DNA of 25,710 nt from Thermoanaerobacterales bacterium (GTDB lineage: Bacteria > Actinomycetota > Acidimicrobiia > Acidimicrobiales > JACDCH01), in contig PKRH01000038.1 in the NCBI GenBank assembly GCA_017577565.1, positions 1-25,710 of the forward strand, given 5' to 3'. This document shows, one piece after another, positions 1-7,183 of this stretch (the stretch's first letter is position 1; the number at the start of each line of letters is the position of its first letter). The notes beneath the pieces were generated by a model. That model ran no database searches. It was not told where the DNA came from and was given only the letters and a program-made list of their open reading frames with translations. The position numbers and the translations under genes were made by a program.

Positions 1-60
1 CACCCCACTCCACTTTACCCTTCTGCTTTGCGCGCCACGGTAGAGTTGTATAAGAGAGCG
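1..60. other. Adaptor-like contig end (Tn5 mosaic-end remnant)
   Basis: The stretch is much less GC-rich than what follows. Bases 42-60 read AGAGTTGTATAAGAGAGCG, which matches the 19-bp Tn5/Nextera mosaic end (AGATGTGTATAAGAGACAG) at 15 of 19 positions, with 11 consecutive identical bases at 47-57. This suggests a read running through into a transposase library adaptor, so the segment is probably not genomic. No gene should be called in it. The match was made from memory of the mosaic-end sequence and by eye. Confidence 0.7.
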
Positions 61-329
61 GGGCGAGGGCCCGCCGGGGTGGGGGGGGGGGGCCGGCCCG
101 GCCGGGAGAACCCCCCGGCGGCCGGGGCCGGGCCCCCCGGGGTCCCGGCGATCGGGGGGTGCCGGGTCGGGGCGGGGCCCTCGGCGAGGAGGGGGGCCGC
201 CGCCGGCAGGACGGGCAGCCCCGCCTCGCCGAAGCCGAGGTGGAGCACCTGCTGGCCGGCGGCGCGCCGGGCCTGGACGCGCTCGTTGACGGCGAGGGTG
301 GCGGAGGGGGCGATGACGGGTGCGGCCAC
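61..329 (-). CDS. PLP-dependent aminotransferase (class I/II), 5' fragment
   Basis: Only the N-terminus is present; the gene runs leftwards off the usable sequence. From the GTG at 329 it reads SATLAVNERVQARRAAG (residues 9-25), then VLHLGFGEAGLPV (28-40). This is the typical opening of fold-type I aspartate/aromatic-aminotransferase-like proteins, where the substrate-binding GFGEAGLP loop lies near the start. After residue 50 (below base 180) the frame stays open, but residues that should form the ALR-AAAG-FFSRRGLP block appear as Pro/Gly-rich look-alikes such as PPIAGTPGG and FSRPG. The reading is therefore corrupted by G/C base errors rather than by evolution. The PLP lysine and the rest of the protein are missing. 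It diverges from the RpiR-type regulator at 434 and shares the palindromic operator region with it, so it is a likely target. Substrate unknown. Confidence 0.6.
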
Positions 330-356
330 GGGACCTCCGATCGGTGGCGGACAGGC

Positions 357-394
357 GATGCAAGAATTCTTGCATCTTCATCTCATTGTGCAAG
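357..394. promoter_or_regulatory. Palindromic operator between aminotransferase and rpiR
   Basis: Bases 357-376 (GATGCAAGAATTCTTGCATC) are a perfect 20-bp palindrome. Its half-site TGCAAG recurs in direct orientation at 389-394, 30 bp (about three helical turns) after the first copy at 359. This is an unusually AT-rich island in a GC-rich genome, inside the 104-bp divergent intergenic region. RpiR/MurR-family proteins bind palindromes as dimers, so autoregulation plus control of the aminotransferase is the simplest inference. The palindrome is seen directly; the protein that binds it is inferred. Confidence 0.65.
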
Positions 395-421
395 TGGTGT
401 GTGCATCGGGTGCCGGCGGGG

Positions 422-427
422 TACGGT
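422..427 (+). promoter_or_regulatory. Candidate -10 element of rpiR (leaderless)
   Basis: TACGGT lies 6 nt before the GTG at 434. It fits the actinobacterial TANNNT -10 hexamer placed so that transcription starts at the start codon itself. There is no good Shine-Dalgarno, and this spacing supports 434 as the true start rather than the in-frame upstream codons. No clear -35 is seen. Confidence 0.45.
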
Positions 428-433
428 CACGGC

Positions 434-1354
434 GTGACCGCTGCCCGCCAGGCGCACGACGGCACCCCGCCCGCCACCTTCGAGGAGCTCGTGGCGACGC
501 TGCAGCGGCGGCACGCCGAGCTGAGCCCCGCGCACCGGCTGCTCGCCGAGCGGATCGTGGCCGACCCCGAGGGCGTCGCCTTCATGACCGTCTCCGAGCT
601 GGCCGCCGCCACCGGCGTCAACGAGTCGACCGTCGTGCGCTTCGCCACCGCGCTCGGCCTCGACGGCTACCGCGACCTCACCCGCCTGTGCCGTGACCGC
701 CTGCGGGCCGAGGCCCAGCTGCTGCGCCGGTTCGCCGAGGTGCGGGCGCGGGCCGCCCACCGGCCGGCGGACGGCGAGCCGGCCGGCGACCTCGACCCGC
801 TCGAGCAGGCGGCCGCCCTCGACCAGGCCAACGTCGCCCGCACGCTCGTGCGGGTCGACCGGGCCACCTGGGCGGCGACCGTCGAGGCCCTGGCCACGGC
901 GCCCCGCGTCCACGTGCTGGGCCTGCGCAAGTGCCACGCCGTCGCCTACCTGCTCGCCTACCTGCTGCGCCTGGTGCGCGACGACGTCGCGTCGCTCGGC
1001 GCCGGCCCGGGCACGCTCGTCGACGAGCTGCGCCGGGTGGGGCCCGGCGACTGCTTCGTCGGCGTGTCCATCCACCGCTACAGCCGGGCCACGGTCCGGG
1101 CCTTCGAGTGGGCGGCCGCCCGCGGCGCCACCACCGTGGCGCTGACCGACAACCCGTCGTCGCCCCTCGCCCGCCACGCCACCCACGCCCTGTTCGCCGA
1201 GACGACGAGCGTGGCCGTCATGCGGTCGCTGACCGCCTTCACGTCGCTGGTCCAGGCGCTGGCCAGCGCGGTCGCCGTCGAGCGGGGCGTCGACGCCGGC
1301 GCCACCCTGGCGGCCGAGGAGGAGCTGCTCGAGGCGTTCGACGTCTACGGCTGA
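434..1354 (+). CDS. MurR/RpiR-family transcriptional regulator (HTH + SIS domain)
   Basis: A 306-aa regulator. Residues about 15-90 form the RpiR-type helix-turn-helix domain, with the signature MTVSELAAATGVNESTVVRF at 51-70 followed by ALGLDGYRDL. Residues about 155-285 form a sugar-isomerase (SIS) domain: VHVLGLRKCHAVAYLLAY at 159-176 is the first strand and phosphate-loop region, and VGVSIHRYSRATVRAF (209-224) is the second. SIS domains of this family normally sense phosphosugars. The frame is open upstream to 320, but those codons do not resemble the family; the GTG at 434 with its TANNNT hexamer is preferred. The gene diverges from an aminotransferase across a perfect palindrome and converges with deoA (32 bp between stops). 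It may regulate the aminotransferase, itself, or conceivably the nucleoside/pentose genes; no copy of the palindrome is seen near the bmp or punA promoters. Confidence 0.88.
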   Translation: MTAARQAHDGTPPATFEELVATLQRRHAELSPAHRLLAERIVADPEGVAFMTVSELAAATGVNESTVVRFATALGLDGYRDLTRLCRDRLRAEAQLLRRFAEVRARAAHRPADGEPAGDLDPLEQAAALDQANVARTLVRVDRATWAATVEALATAPRVHVLGLRKCHAVAYLLAYLLRLVRDDVASLGAGPGTLVDELRRVGPGDCFVGVSIHRYSRATVRAFEWAAARGATTVALTDNPSSPLARHATHALFAETTSVAVMRSLTAFTSLVQALASAVAVERGVDAGATLAAEEELLEAFDVYG

Positions 1355-1386
1355 CCCCGGCCCCGCCCGGCCCCGGCTGGTCGCCG

Positions 1387-2673
1387 TCAGCCGATGCGCT
1401 CGACGACCAGCGGCCGGGGCGCCGGCGGCTCGGGGCCGACCTCGATCGCGCCCTCCAGCGCGGCGAGGGCGCCGGGCAGCCGGCCCTCGTCGTCGGCGTG
1501 GAGGAGGAGCAGGGGCTCGCCCTCCTCGACCCGGTCGCCGGGCTTGCGCAGGCAGACCGCGCCGGCCGACGGGGAGACGGGGTCCTCCTTGCGGCTGCGG
1601 CCGGCGCCCAGGCGCCAGACCGCCACACCGACGGCCCGGGCGTCGAGGCGGCGCAGGTGGCCGCCGGCCGGGGCCCGCACCTCGTGGACGATCGGCGCCT
1701 CGGGTAGCGGGGCGCGGGGGTCGCCGCCCTGGGCGGCGACCATGCGGTCCCACACCGCCCGGGCCCGCCCGTCGGCCAGCACCGCGGCCGGGCCGTCGGG
1801 CCCGTCGGTCGGCAGGCCGGCCAGCCGGCACATCTCGGTGGCGAGCGCCAGGGTCACCTCGACGAGGTCCGGCGGCCCGCCGCCGTCGAGCACCTCGACG
1901 GCCTCGGCGACCTCCAGGGCGTTGCCGCAGGCCCGGCCGAGCGGGGTGTCCATGTCGGTGATCAGCGCCACCGTGCGCACCCCGTGGGCCCGGCCCAGCT
2001 CGACCATCGTCTCGGCCAGCCGCCGGGCCCGGTCGAGCTCGGGCAGGAAGGCACCCGAGCCGACCTTGACGTCGAGCACGAGCGCCTCGGTGCCCTCGGC
2101 GATCTTCTTCGACATGATCGAGCTGGCGATCAGCGGGATGGCCTCGACCGTGGCGGTGACGTCCCGCAGGGCGTAGAGCTTGCGGTCGGCGGGGCACAGC
2201 GACTCGCTCGCCGCGCAGATCACCGCCCCGACGTCGCGCAGCTGCTCGACGATCCGCTCGGCCGGCAGCGTCGCCCGCCAGCCGGGGATGGCCTCCATCT
2301 TGTCGAGCGTGCCGCCGGTGTGGCCGAGGCCCCGGCCCGACAGCTGCGGGACGGCCGCCCCGCACGCGGCCACGAGCGGCACGAGGGCGAGCGACACCTT
2401 GTCGCCGACGCCGCCCGTCGAGTGCTTGTCGACGGTGGGCCGGCCGACGCCCGACAGGTCGAGGCGCTCGCCGCTGTCGATCATGGCCTGGGTCCACGTC
2501 GCCAGCTCGCGGGGCCCCATGTCGCGCAGCAGGATGGCCATGCACAGCGCGGCGGCCTGCTCGTCGGCGATCGTGCCGGCGGTGTAGCCCTCGACGAAGA
2601 AGCGGATCTGCTCGTCGGACAGCTCCCCGCCGTCGCGCTTGGTGCGGATGACGTCGAGCACGTCGGTCGTCAC
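1387..2673 (-). CDS. deoA: Thymidine phosphorylase
   Basis: A 428-aa protein, normal length for the family. It phosphorolyses thymidine (and usually deoxyuridine) to the free base plus 2-deoxyribose-1-phosphate in the cytosol. Landmarks: the glycosyltransferase-family helical domain at the N-terminus; the phosphate-binding KHSTGGVGDK at 83-92; the family signature SGRGLGHTGGTLDK at 112-125; ALRDVTATV (168-176) and SSIMSKK (184-190), which bind the pyrimidine; LDVKVGSGAF (200-209); and a C-terminal alpha/beta domain with HLRRLDARAVGVAV. It is the last gene of the bmp-ABC-cdd operon. Its GTG start overlaps the cdd stop as GTGA at 2670-2673, which fixes the start and implies translational coupling. 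Pyrimidine-nucleoside phosphorylase (Pdp), with broader substrate use, cannot be excluded from sequence alone. Confidence 0.94.
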   Translation of the reverse strand: MTTDVLDVIRTKRDGGELSDEQIRFFVEGYTAGTIADEQAAALCMAILLRDMGPRELATWTQAMIDSGERLDLSGVGRPTVDKHSTGGVGDKVSLALVPLVAACGAAVPQLSGRGLGHTGGTLDKMEAIPGWRATLPAERIVEQLRDVGAVICAASESLCPADRKLYALRDVTATVEAIPLIASSIMSKKIAEGTEALVLDVKVGSGAFLPELDRARRLAETMVELGRAHGVRTVALITDMDTPLGRACGNALEVAEAVEVLDGGGPPDLVEVTLALATEMCRLAGLPTDGPDGPAAVLADGRARAVWDRMVAAQGGDPRAPLPEAPIVHEVRAPAGGHLRRLDARAVGVAVWRLGAGRSRKEDPVSPSAGAVCLRKPGDRVEEGEPLLLLHADDEGRLPGALAALEGAIEVGPEPPAPRPLVVERIG

Positions 2674-3062
2674 GCCAGGTCCTCCGGGCCGAACGCGCCC
2701 GGCAGCCACTCCCGCAGCGGGCGCTCGTTCACCAGCAGGTCGGGGCCGCCGGCCTCGTACAGCAGCTGCCGGCACCGGCCGCAGCACGACAGGTCGGCGC
2801 CGTCGGGGTCGGTGACCGCCACGGCCACCAGCCGGCCGCCGCCGGTGGCGTGCAGCGACGACACCAGCCCGCACTCGGCGCACAGCGTCAGCCCGTACGA
2901 CGCGTTCTCGACGTTGCAGCCGACGACGACGCGCCCGTCGTCGGTCAGGCCGGCCGCGCCCACCCGGTAGCGCGAGTAGGGCGCGTAGGCCCGCCGGGCG
3001 ACCTCGGCCGCCGCCCGACGGAGCGCGCCCCAGTCGACCTCGGCCGGTCCCGGCACGGTCAT
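2670..3062 (-). CDS. cdd: Cytidine deaminase
   Basis: A 130-aa short-type (tetrameric) cytidine deaminase that converts cytidine and deoxycytidine to uridine and deoxyuridine. NVENASYGLTLCAE at 50-63 supplies the substrate-binding Asn/Glu residues, zinc ligand Cys61 and catalytic Glu63. SCCGRCRQLL at 92-101 supplies zinc ligands Cys94 and Cys97. The residue before the first of these is normally Pro (PCGxCRQ) and is Cys93 here, giving an extra cysteine beside the zinc site. The ATG overlaps the stop of the upstream permease as ATGA (3059-3062), and the stop overlaps deoA. Its product feeds deoA, so the pair processes imported pyrimidine nucleosides in sequence. Confidence 0.94.
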   Translation of the reverse strand: MTVPGPAEVDWGALRRAAAEVARRAYAPYSRYRVGAAGLTDDGRVVVGCNVENASYGLTLCAECGLVSSLHATGGGRLVAVAVTDPDGADLSCCGRCRQLLYEAGGPDLLVNERPLREWLPGAFGPEDLA

Positions 3063-4351
3063 TCGACCACGTACGGCTGGCCGTCGGCCGCCGGGGCCCG
3101 GGACCGGCCGACGACGCCGGCCACCACGACGATCGTGACGACGTAGGGCGTCATCAGCAGGAAGTCGGACGGGATCGGCGTGTCCAGCAGCGCCAGCCGG
3201 GTCTGCAGCTCCTCCGAGAACGCGAACACCAGGGCGGCCACGAGGGCGCCGACCGGGTGCCAGCGGCCGAAGATCAGCGCGGCCAGGGCGATGAAGCCCT
3301 TGCCGGCGGTCATGTTCTCGTTGAAGCCGCCGGTGGCGTCCAGCGTGAACCACGTGCCGCCGAGGCCGGCCACCGCCCCGCCCAGCATGACCGAGCGGTA
3401 GCGGGTGCGGAGCACGTCGATGCCCACGGTGTCGGCCGCCCGGGGGTGCTCGCCGACCGAGCGCACCCGCAGCCCCCACCGGGTGCGGAACAGCCCCCAC
3501 CAGAGCGCCGCGGTGAGCACGAACACGAGGAACACGTAGATCGTGTTGTGGAACAGCAGCGGGCCGACCAGCGGGAGCCGCTCGAGGCCGGGGATGCCGA
3601 AGGCCCGGAAGGCGCCCGGGTCGTTCAGGTCGGTGTACCGGGCGAGCACCTGGGTGCCGAGGTAGCTCGTGAGGCCGAGCGAGAAGATGTTGATGACCGT
3701 GCCGCCGATGATCTGGTCGACGCGGTAGGTGATCGCCATGACGCCGAGGAAGGCGCCGAGCAGCACGCCCGCGGCCATGCCGCAGACCAGGCCCACCCAC
3801 GGCGTGCCGGCCGCGCTGGCGGTCAGCGCGGCGACGAACGCGCCGGCCAGCAGCATGCCCTCGATGGCGATGTTCACGACGCCCGCCCGCTCGCACAGCA
3901 GGCCGGCGAAGGCGCCGAGGGCGAGCGGCGTGGCCCGGAACAGCGTCCCGTCGAGGAGGCCGATGATGCTGATGTCGTCGCCGCGGGCCGCCCAGGCCAG
4001 CAGGGCCACGACGAACAGCGCCAGGCCGACCCCGAACACGAGGAACGTGCGCCGGCGCACGACCCCGGTGACGAGGAGGGCCCCCAGCGCGGCGACGACG
4101 ACGCCGAGCACCAGGCCGGTGGCCCGGGCCGGCACCGTCACGTCGGGGATCTGCACGGCGTCCGAGCTGCGGCTGAGCACGAACACGGCGTCGAGCCCCG
4201 ACTCGCTGCCGATGCCGAACGCCAGCATCGCGACCAGCCCCAGCAGCGCGGTGGCCACGCCGAACCCGACGCGGCGGCGGGCCGCGCTCCGCTCGGCGAC
4301 CAGGTCGGCCTCGCGGGAGGGCGCCAGCGGTTCGGTGAGCGTCGTCGGCAT
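3059..4351 (-). CDS. Nucleoside ABC transporter permease, second subunit
   Basis: A 430-aa polytopic membrane protein of the BPD_transp_2 family, the NupQ/YufQ-like partner in BMP-type nucleoside importers. Hydrophobic helices begin at about residue 28, with a run of further segments to the C-terminus. The family-typical cytoplasmic segment LLCERAGVVNIAIEGMLLAG follows the LFRATPLALGAFAG helix, and GINIFSLGL-like (TVINIFSLGLTSYLG) and RSVGEHPRAADTVGID segments match the coupling region that contacts the ATPase. The N-terminus, with an extra helix pair and a linker before the core, is longer than in minimal family members. Its ATG and the stop of the first permease overlap as TGATG (4349-4353). 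The two permeases would form a heterodimer that passes substrate delivered by the BMP lipoprotein. Confidence 0.9.
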   Translation of the reverse strand: MPTTLTEPLAPSREADLVAERSAARRRVGFGVATALLGLVAMLAFGIGSESGLDAVFVLSRSSDAVQIPDVTVPARATGLVLGVVVAALGALLVTGVVRRRTFLVFGVGLALFVVALLAWAARGDDISIIGLLDGTLFRATPLALGAFAGLLCERAGVVNIAIEGMLLAGAFVAALTASAAGTPWVGLVCGMAAGVLLGAFLGVMAITYRVDQIIGGTVINIFSLGLTSYLGTQVLARYTDLNDPGAFRAFGIPGLERLPLVGPLLFHNTIYVFLVFVLTAALWWGLFRTRWGLRVRSVGEHPRAADTVGIDVLRTRYRSVMLGGAVAGLGGTWFTLDATGGFNENMTAGKGFIALAALIFGRWHPVGALVAALVFAFSEELQTRLALLDTPIPSDFLLMTPYVVTIVVVAGVVGRSRAPAADGQPYVVE

Positions 4352-5601
4352 CACGACCCCCAGCTCGCGGTGAAGGTCTGGGCGGTGCCGCGGCCCGCCT
4401 TGATCCGGTAGATCGAGCGGACCAGGGCCGGCGCCGCCACGAACAGGATGATGAGGGCCTGGATGACCACGATGATGTCCACCGGGGTCGAGGTGGCCGC
4501 CTGCATGCCGGTCGATCCGGAGCGCAGGGCGCCGAACAGGAACGCCGACACCAGGACGCCGGCGGGGTTGGCCCGCCCGAGCAGGGCGACGGCGATGGCG
4601 TCGAACCCGATGAACGAGTAGTAGCCACCCGTCAGCGAGAAGCTCGGCCGGCCGAGGATGTTCGACGTCCCGGCCAGGCCGGCCAGGCCGCCGGCCACGA
4701 CCATCGCCAGCGCGTACATGGCGGGCACGCTCATGCCGGCGTAGCGGGCCGCGTCGGGGTTGGCGCCGACGGCCCGGAGCCGGAAGCCGGTCGTCGTGCG
4801 CTCGAGCAGCCACCACACGGCGACGGCGGCCGCCAGGGCGACGAAGACGCCCGCGTGCACGGTGACCTCGCCGAGCGACACCTCGGGGAGGCGAGCGGAC
4901 TCCCGCACCGGCTTGGAGATGAGGTCGTCGCGGCCCGGCGGCTGGAAGGCGTCCGAGCGCAGCGCGTAGTCGAGCAGCCGGTACGAGATGTAGTTGAGCA
5001 TGATCGTGGTGATCACCTCGTGGGCGCCGGTGCGCGCCTTCAGCACGCCGGCGATCCCGCCCCACGCCGCCCCGCCGAGGAAGCCGGCCACCACCGCCAG
5101 CGGCAGGTGGATCGGGGCGGGCAGGTCCCAGGTGAAGCCCACCCACCCGGCGCAGGTGGCCCCGATGATCAGCTGCCCGGCCGCGCCGATGTTGAACAGG
5201 CCGGCCCGGAAGGCGAAGGCCACCGACAGGCCGGCGAGCGCCAGGGGCGTGGCCTCGACCAGCGTGCGGCCGATGCCGCGCGGCGTCCCCACCGAGCTGC
5301 GCCACAGCGCCTCGTAGGACTCGGACACGAGGTCCCAGGAGGCCTCGAGCGCCCCGAGCGGGTCGGAGAGGAACGACCCCCACTCGTCCAGCGTCTCGGG
5401 GTCGGTGAAGACCATGACCAGGCCGCCGACGACCAGCGCCGTCACGAGCGCCAGCACGGGGATGACGAGCGCGTTGCCGAGGTCGGCCAGCCGGGCCACG
5501 ACGGCCCGGCCGCGGCCGCCGCCGGTCCCGGCGCCCGCGTCGCCGCCGTCGCCGCCGGCGGGGGGCGGCGCGGCCGGGGGTTGCTCGGTTGCGGTGGTCA
5601 C
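4351..5601 (-). CDS. Nucleoside ABC transporter permease, first subunit
   Basis: A 416-aa BPD_transp_2 family permease, NupP/YufP-like. The first 40 residues are a Pro/Gly/Ala-rich cytoplasmic tail. A long first helix (about 46-66) and an extracytoplasmic loop follow (DPETLDEWGSFLSDPLGALEASW region), which commonly precedes the core in this subunit. The diagnostic FRAGLFNIGAAGQLIIGA comes next, then GAHEVITTIMLNYISYRLLDY and RAVGANPDAARYAGM, the usual coupling segment. GTG at 5601 overlaps the ATPase stop as GTGA (5598-5601), which sets the start; the stop overlaps the second permease. Substrate assignment to nucleosides rests on the PnrA-like binding protein and the cdd/deoA genes in the same operon. 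Confidence 0.9.
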   Translation of the reverse strand: MTTATEQPPAAPPPAGGDGGDAGAGTGGGRGRAVVARLADLGNALVIPVLALVTALVVGGLVMVFTDPETLDEWGSFLSDPLGALEASWDLVSESYEALWRSSVGTPRGIGRTLVEATPLALAGLSVAFAFRAGLFNIGAAGQLIIGATCAGWVGFTWDLPAPIHLPLAVVAGFLGGAAWGGIAGVLKARTGAHEVITTIMLNYISYRLLDYALRSDAFQPPGRDDLISKPVRESARLPEVSLGEVTVHAGVFVALAAAVAVWWLLERTTTGFRLRAVGANPDAARYAGMSVPAMYALAMVVAGGLAGLAGTSNILGRPSFSLTGGYYSFIGFDAIAVALLGRANPAGVLVSAFLFGALRSGSTGMQAATSTPVDIIVVIQALIILFVAAPALVRSIYRIKAGRGTAQTFTASWGS

Positions 5602-7151
5602 GTGACCGTCACCTCTTCCTCGCCGGTGGCCTCGACGGCGGCGGCCTCCTCGACCGCCCCGGCCATGAGCAGGCCGAGCCGCTCGCGGTTGGCCTCCTCC
5701 CGGTCGAGCACGCCGACGACCCGGCCCCGGTAGACGACCGCGATGCGGTCGGCCAGGGCGAGGACCTCGTCGAGCTCGGACGAGTTGAGCAGCACCGCCA
5801 CGCCCTCGTCGCGCTTGGCGACGATCTGGCGGTGGATGTACTGGATCGAGCCCACGTCCAGCCCCCGGGTCGGCTGGCTGAGCACGAGCAGCCGGTCGGC
5901 GTGGAAGAACTCGCGGGCGATGATGACCTTCTGCTGGTTGCCGCCCGACAGGTTGCCCACCGGCGTGTCGATCGACGGCGTGCGCACGTCGAACTCCTCG
6001 ACCAGCCGGGCGGCGTGGCGCCGCACCTCCCGGCGGTTGATGACCGACCGGCGGGAGAACGGCCGGCGGTCGAGCTGGTTGAGCACGAGGTTGTCGGCCA
6101 CCGGCAGCGAGCCGATCAGGCCGTCGCGCTGGCGGTCCTCGGGCACGTGGGCCAGGCCCGCCCGGAACATGGCCCGGGGGTCGTGGCCGGTGACGTCCCG
6201 TCCGTCGAGGCGGACGGCGCCGGCGTCCACCGGCCGCAGCCCGCAGATCGCCTCGACCAGCTCGCTCTGGCCGTTGCCCTGCACGCCGGCGATGGCCAGG
6301 ATCTCGCCCGCCCGCACGGTGAGCGACACCCCGTCGACGGCCCGGTGGCCCCGGTCGTCGGACACGACGAGGCCGTCGACCTCGAGCACCGGCTCGCCCG
6401 GCCGGGCCGGCGCCTTGTCCACGACGAGCTGGACGTCGCGCCCGACCATCATCGCCGCCAGCGCCTGCTCGTCGGTCTCGGCCGGCGTCGTGTGCCCGAC
6501 GACCTCGCCGCCGCGCAGCACGGTGATGCGGTCGGCGATGCCGAGCGCCTCCCGCAGCTTGTGGCTGATGAAGATGACGGACCGGCCGCCGTCGGCGAGC
6601 TGGCGGATGATCGCCATCAGCTCGTCGATCTCGTGCGGGGTCAGCACCGCGGTCGGCTCGTCGAGGATGAGGCAGCGGGCGTCGCGGTAGAGCGCCTTGA
6701 GGATCTCCACCCGCTGCTGGACGCCGACCGGCAGGTCCTCGATCACGGCGTCGGGGTCGACCGCCAGCCCGTAGCGGTCGGACAGCTCCTCGACCCGGCG
6801 CCGGGCCTCGACCCGGTCCAGGCGCCCGAGGGGGCCGGTCGGCTCGACGCCGAGCATGACGTTCTCGGCGACGGTGAAGACCGGGACCAGCATGAAGTGC
6901 TGGTGGACCATGCCGATGCCGGCCGCGATGGCCTGCGCCGGCGAGCGGCAGTCGAACGGCTCGCCGTCGAGGCACACCTCGCCCTCGTCGGCCCGGTAGA
7001 GGCCGAAGAGGATGTTCATGAGGGTCGACTTGCCCGCCCCGTTCTCGCCCAGCAGGGCGTGGACCTCACCGCTCTCGACGGTGAGGTCCACGCCCTTGCA
7101 CGCGACGACGCCGGGGAACCGCTTGGTGATGCCCCGGAGCTCGACCTTCAC
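5598..7151 (-). CDS. Nucleoside ABC transporter ATP-binding protein (two fused NBDs)
   Basis: A 517-aa duplicated ATPase that powers the two permeases, of the NupO/YufO and sugar-importer class. NBD1 has Walker A GENGAGKST (35-43), Q-loop MVHQHF (81-86), the family-specific signature VGVQQRVEI (142-150), Walker B LILDEPTAVLT (161-171) and switch His197. NBD2 has a degenerate Walker A, GVQGNGQSE (289-297), without the usual lysine, an intact LSGGNQQK signature (401-408), and Walker B LLVLSQPTRGLDVGS (421-435), where Asp-Glu is replaced by Ser-Gln. Such asymmetry is usual in this subfamily, so probably only one site hydrolyses ATP fully. The acidic C-terminus after residue 500 looks disordered. 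The GTG start at 7151 is 32 bp after the bmp stop; upstream frame extension lacks family similarity. Confidence 0.94.
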   Translation of the reverse strand: MKVELRGITKRFPGVVACKGVDLTVESGEVHALLGENGAGKSTLMNILFGLYRADEGEVCLDGEPFDCRSPAQAIAAGIGMVHQHFMLVPVFTVAENVMLGVEPTGPLGRLDRVEARRRVEELSDRYGLAVDPDAVIEDLPVGVQQRVEILKALYRDARCLILDEPTAVLTPHEIDELMAIIRQLADGGRSVIFISHKLREALGIADRITVLRGGEVVGHTTPAETDEQALAAMMVGRDVQLVVDKAPARPGEPVLEVDGLVVSDDRGHRAVDGVSLTVRAGEILAIAGVQGNGQSELVEAICGLRPVDAGAVRLDGRDVTGHDPRAMFRAGLAHVPEDRQRDGLIGSLPVADNLVLNQLDRRPFSRRSVINRREVRRHAARLVEEFDVRTPSIDTPVGNLSGGNQQKVIIAREFFHADRLLVLSQPTRGLDVGSIQYIHRQIVAKRDEGVAVLLNSSELDEVLALADRIAVVYRGRVVGVLDREEANRERLGLLMAGAVEEAAAVEATGEEEVTVT

Positions 7152-7183
7152 CGCGCGCTCCGAGTCGGTGCCCGGCGATCCAC

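Noticed and set aside
48..59. ALLY residues at the end of the aminotransferase fragment, resembling the family's KALLYALL segment
   Set aside because: They are translated from the mosaic-end-like sequence (CTCTTATAC on the minus strand), so the resemblance is accidental.
320..433. Upstream start for the RpiR regulator adding 38 residues
   Set aside because: The added residues do not resemble the family and would place the start before the palindrome. The TACGGT hexamer 6 nt before GTG 434 fits better.
1355..1386. Possible intrinsic terminator between the convergent rpiR and deoA genes
   Set aside because: C/G-rich, but with no clear stem followed by a T run. The same holds for the other convergent gaps at 11776-11801, 19789-19797 and 24500-24522.
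383..2545. Long open frame on the minus strand (720 codons) across rpiR and deoA
   Set aside because: It is antisense to rpiR and out of frame with deoA. Its Arg/Gly/Pro-rich product has no motifs. Such frames are common shadows in DNA this GC-rich.
5598..6327. Second nucleotide-binding domain of the ABC ATPase seen as a decayed domain
   Set aside because: Loss of the Walker A lysine and Walker B Asp-Glu is usual in the BMP-linked ATPase subfamily, so it is not decay in this strain.
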